From Eudromia elegans (lineage: Eukaryota > Chordata > Aves > Tinamiformes > Tinamidae): 64,000 bases of DNA. Position numbers and translations under genes: made by a program. This document shows, piece after piece, positions 62,301 through 64,000 of this stretch (within the stretch, counting starts at the first letter, position 1; each line of letters starts with the position of its first letter). The stretch lies in contig PTEX01000003.1 of NCBI GenBank assembly GCA_003342815.1, positions 5,227,898 to 5,291,897 on the forward strand, written 5' to 3'. The notes under the pieces were generated by a model, which saw only the letters and a program-made list of their open reading frames with translations, was not told the DNA's origin and did no database searches.

Positions 62301-64000
62301 ATTGTGTGCTGTGACTATACATTTGCATGAGTGCGTTAGCAGAATCTCATGCTGTTCCAACTGCGCTGCAAATTCTTATCTAGACAAAAAATAAATTTTA
62401 TTCTGATCATGACTGGCAATGTGATGAAAAAGCTGCCAGTGTGAGATATTTTGATCCCTTGAAAATTTTGATGTAGATTTCCAGTGTTCCTCCCTGCCTC
62501 CCTCCATCAAAACTTTGTTTTTTGGATATGAAAGAAAGAAAAGTAAGAAAGCTTTGGGAAAAAAGTCAGTCCAAACAGTCTTCTAGAGCAATAAGCCCAG
62601 TCCTGCATCTGTACATTTTGCAATACAAAAGTGATTAATATACTGCGGACTTTGAACTTGTGGACTATTGACTGTTTTGATGTCACGGAAGACACTATAC
62701 AAGCACATGGTACGCTATACAAGAACATGGTACGGTTAAGGTCTGCGTAGTCCTAAACAAAGTGAAATGAGATGTATACTTGTAGCATCAAAGCATTTGA
62801 ATTGATCTTGTGGCATGGTCATGGAAAATTATGTAGGGATCTATGAATAAAACATTTTCAGTACATAAACAGAGTTCAGACTTAAGAAAAAGGAACAAAA
62901 CATGTGCAAGAATGAATCAAGAAGGAAATTCATCCTTTATTCTTTTTCAGACTTTGGATCACAGCACTTCAAGTGAGGCAGAACTGCTTATAGTAATGTC
63001 CAGAGAAACACATAATTTACAATCCATGTACTGCAAATATTTAAATCCTCATTTTTTTTTCTTTTGTGAGCTTCACATACGGAGAAATTATTGTTAGTCT
63101 TCCTAAGTCTTTGATACTTCACTAAGGAGGTCCAAAAGGGGGGCATTAGTGTCCATAGATATAGACACAGGATTAGTGAGTTGTTAGTGCTGAATTCGGG
63201 ACAATGAAAGCCAACCTCACAAAGCAAACAAATCACTCATACTGCCTCTGGCATCAGCTGGCAATAACACTGCGAGAAAGACGGCTTGTTCCAAGGAACT
63301 TGTAGCTCATGTAGTGACACACATATTTGTCAGCATAATGAAAGCCTAGGAGAATGTAAGATATAATTTGGAAATCATTTAGGTAGCTGAGTTATTGAGG
63401 GGTTAAATATAATACAATTATTTCAACATGCCAGATGATATGGCAGCCAATTTTGAGATGTGACTTTTTAATGATAAATGAGTTCCTGAGATTACTCAGA
63501 ATGTTATTGCTGAGTGCTACTGAGACAGTTCTTGGCATGCGTTAACTGAAAACCCAAGATCTGTCAGAAACACGGTACTAAAGAGATCATTTATATTGAC
63601 TAACAAAAGTGGAGCTTTTTGGTTCTGGAGAAGACTCTTATTAATATCATTTTGCAACCAGTGAAATGATACGAGAAATGTCTGAATTAGAAAATGCCTT
63701 TCAAGGATAGTACTCAGAACACCCCAGGCCTTTCTCAAAGCACAATCCTTTTTGCTTGTGAAATTAAAAGTTAAGCTTTATTTCGTTATGAAGGGTGGAA
63801 CTCTGATCATCTGGAATTGCTGTAATTCTGAGCTAGATTTTCCTCTGGTTCCCAGCATCAATCTATCAAGTCAGTGGAGCTGCAGTGAGCTACACAGCTG
63901 AGAATCTTCATCTAAATACCTATTGACCAAGTTTAAAGGACATTAAAGTTTTAAGAGCTTATGATTCTCAATCTTTTTTCATGGATTTAATGCAGGCATG
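59341..64000. other. Intergenic desert, last part
   Basis: AT-rich. There is an A-rich tract near 60696-60735 and a 20-base tandem duplication (CTATACAAGCACATGGTACG) near 62692-62733. No coding exon is recognised up to the window end. Confidence 0.55.

Noticed and set aside
19251-64000. Exons of TRIQK, the next gene expected from mammalian synteny
   Set aside because: I looked for its characteristic QxxK/R-containing peptide and did not find it; the gene probably lies beyond the window.
1-64000. tRNA genes, rRNA, CRISPR arrays, bacterial-type operons
   Set aside because: None seen. The window is vertebrate nuclear DNA, and the repeats found are microsatellites, CR1 copies and one retroviral fossil.

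Overview
This window is vertebrate nuclear DNA, almost certainly from a bird. The evidence is spliced exons with GT/AG junctions, a CpG island promoter, wide AT-rich non-coding tracts, and CR1 LINEs with the avian-type 3' end (octamer ATTCTATG repeats). The species cannot be named from the sequence. One base is ambiguous (n, 18971).

Left third (1-19250): two recognisable protein genes in convergent orientation. The 3' end of RBM12B (RNA-binding motif protein 12B) enters on the + strand and stops at 661-663. CIBAR1 (formerly FAM92A, a BAR-domain protein of the ciliary base that partners CBY1) lies on the - strand. I could place all eight of its coding exons between 18903 and 5177, with matching splice sites and phases; the joined reading frame is 283 codons. 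From memory, RBM12B and CIBAR1 are also convergent neighbours in mammals (human 8q22), so the order is conserved. A GC-rich island at about 18480-19250 covers CIBAR1 exon 1 and its promoter.

Right two thirds (19250-64000): I find no host protein gene. It is an AT-rich intergenic desert holding an old antisense CR1 (36693-37157) abutted head to head by a much younger sense CR1 (37158-38024), a second old antisense CR1 (about 46425-47490), an old endogenous retrovirus fossil with two diverged LTRs (about 48441-52545), simple repeats, a compact GC-rich island with a 21-bp tandem repeat (58060-59340), and stretches that could be conserved non-coding elements but cannot be proven so without alignment.

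The two genes do not form an operon or pathway. They are simply neighbours whose 3' ends face each other. I found no evidence of an undescribed system. The points most worth a second look are an overlapping upstream ORF and a NAGNAG acceptor in CIBAR1, an apparent 6-nt acceptor shift at its exon 5, the short repeat tail of this RBM12B, and the nested CR1 pair.
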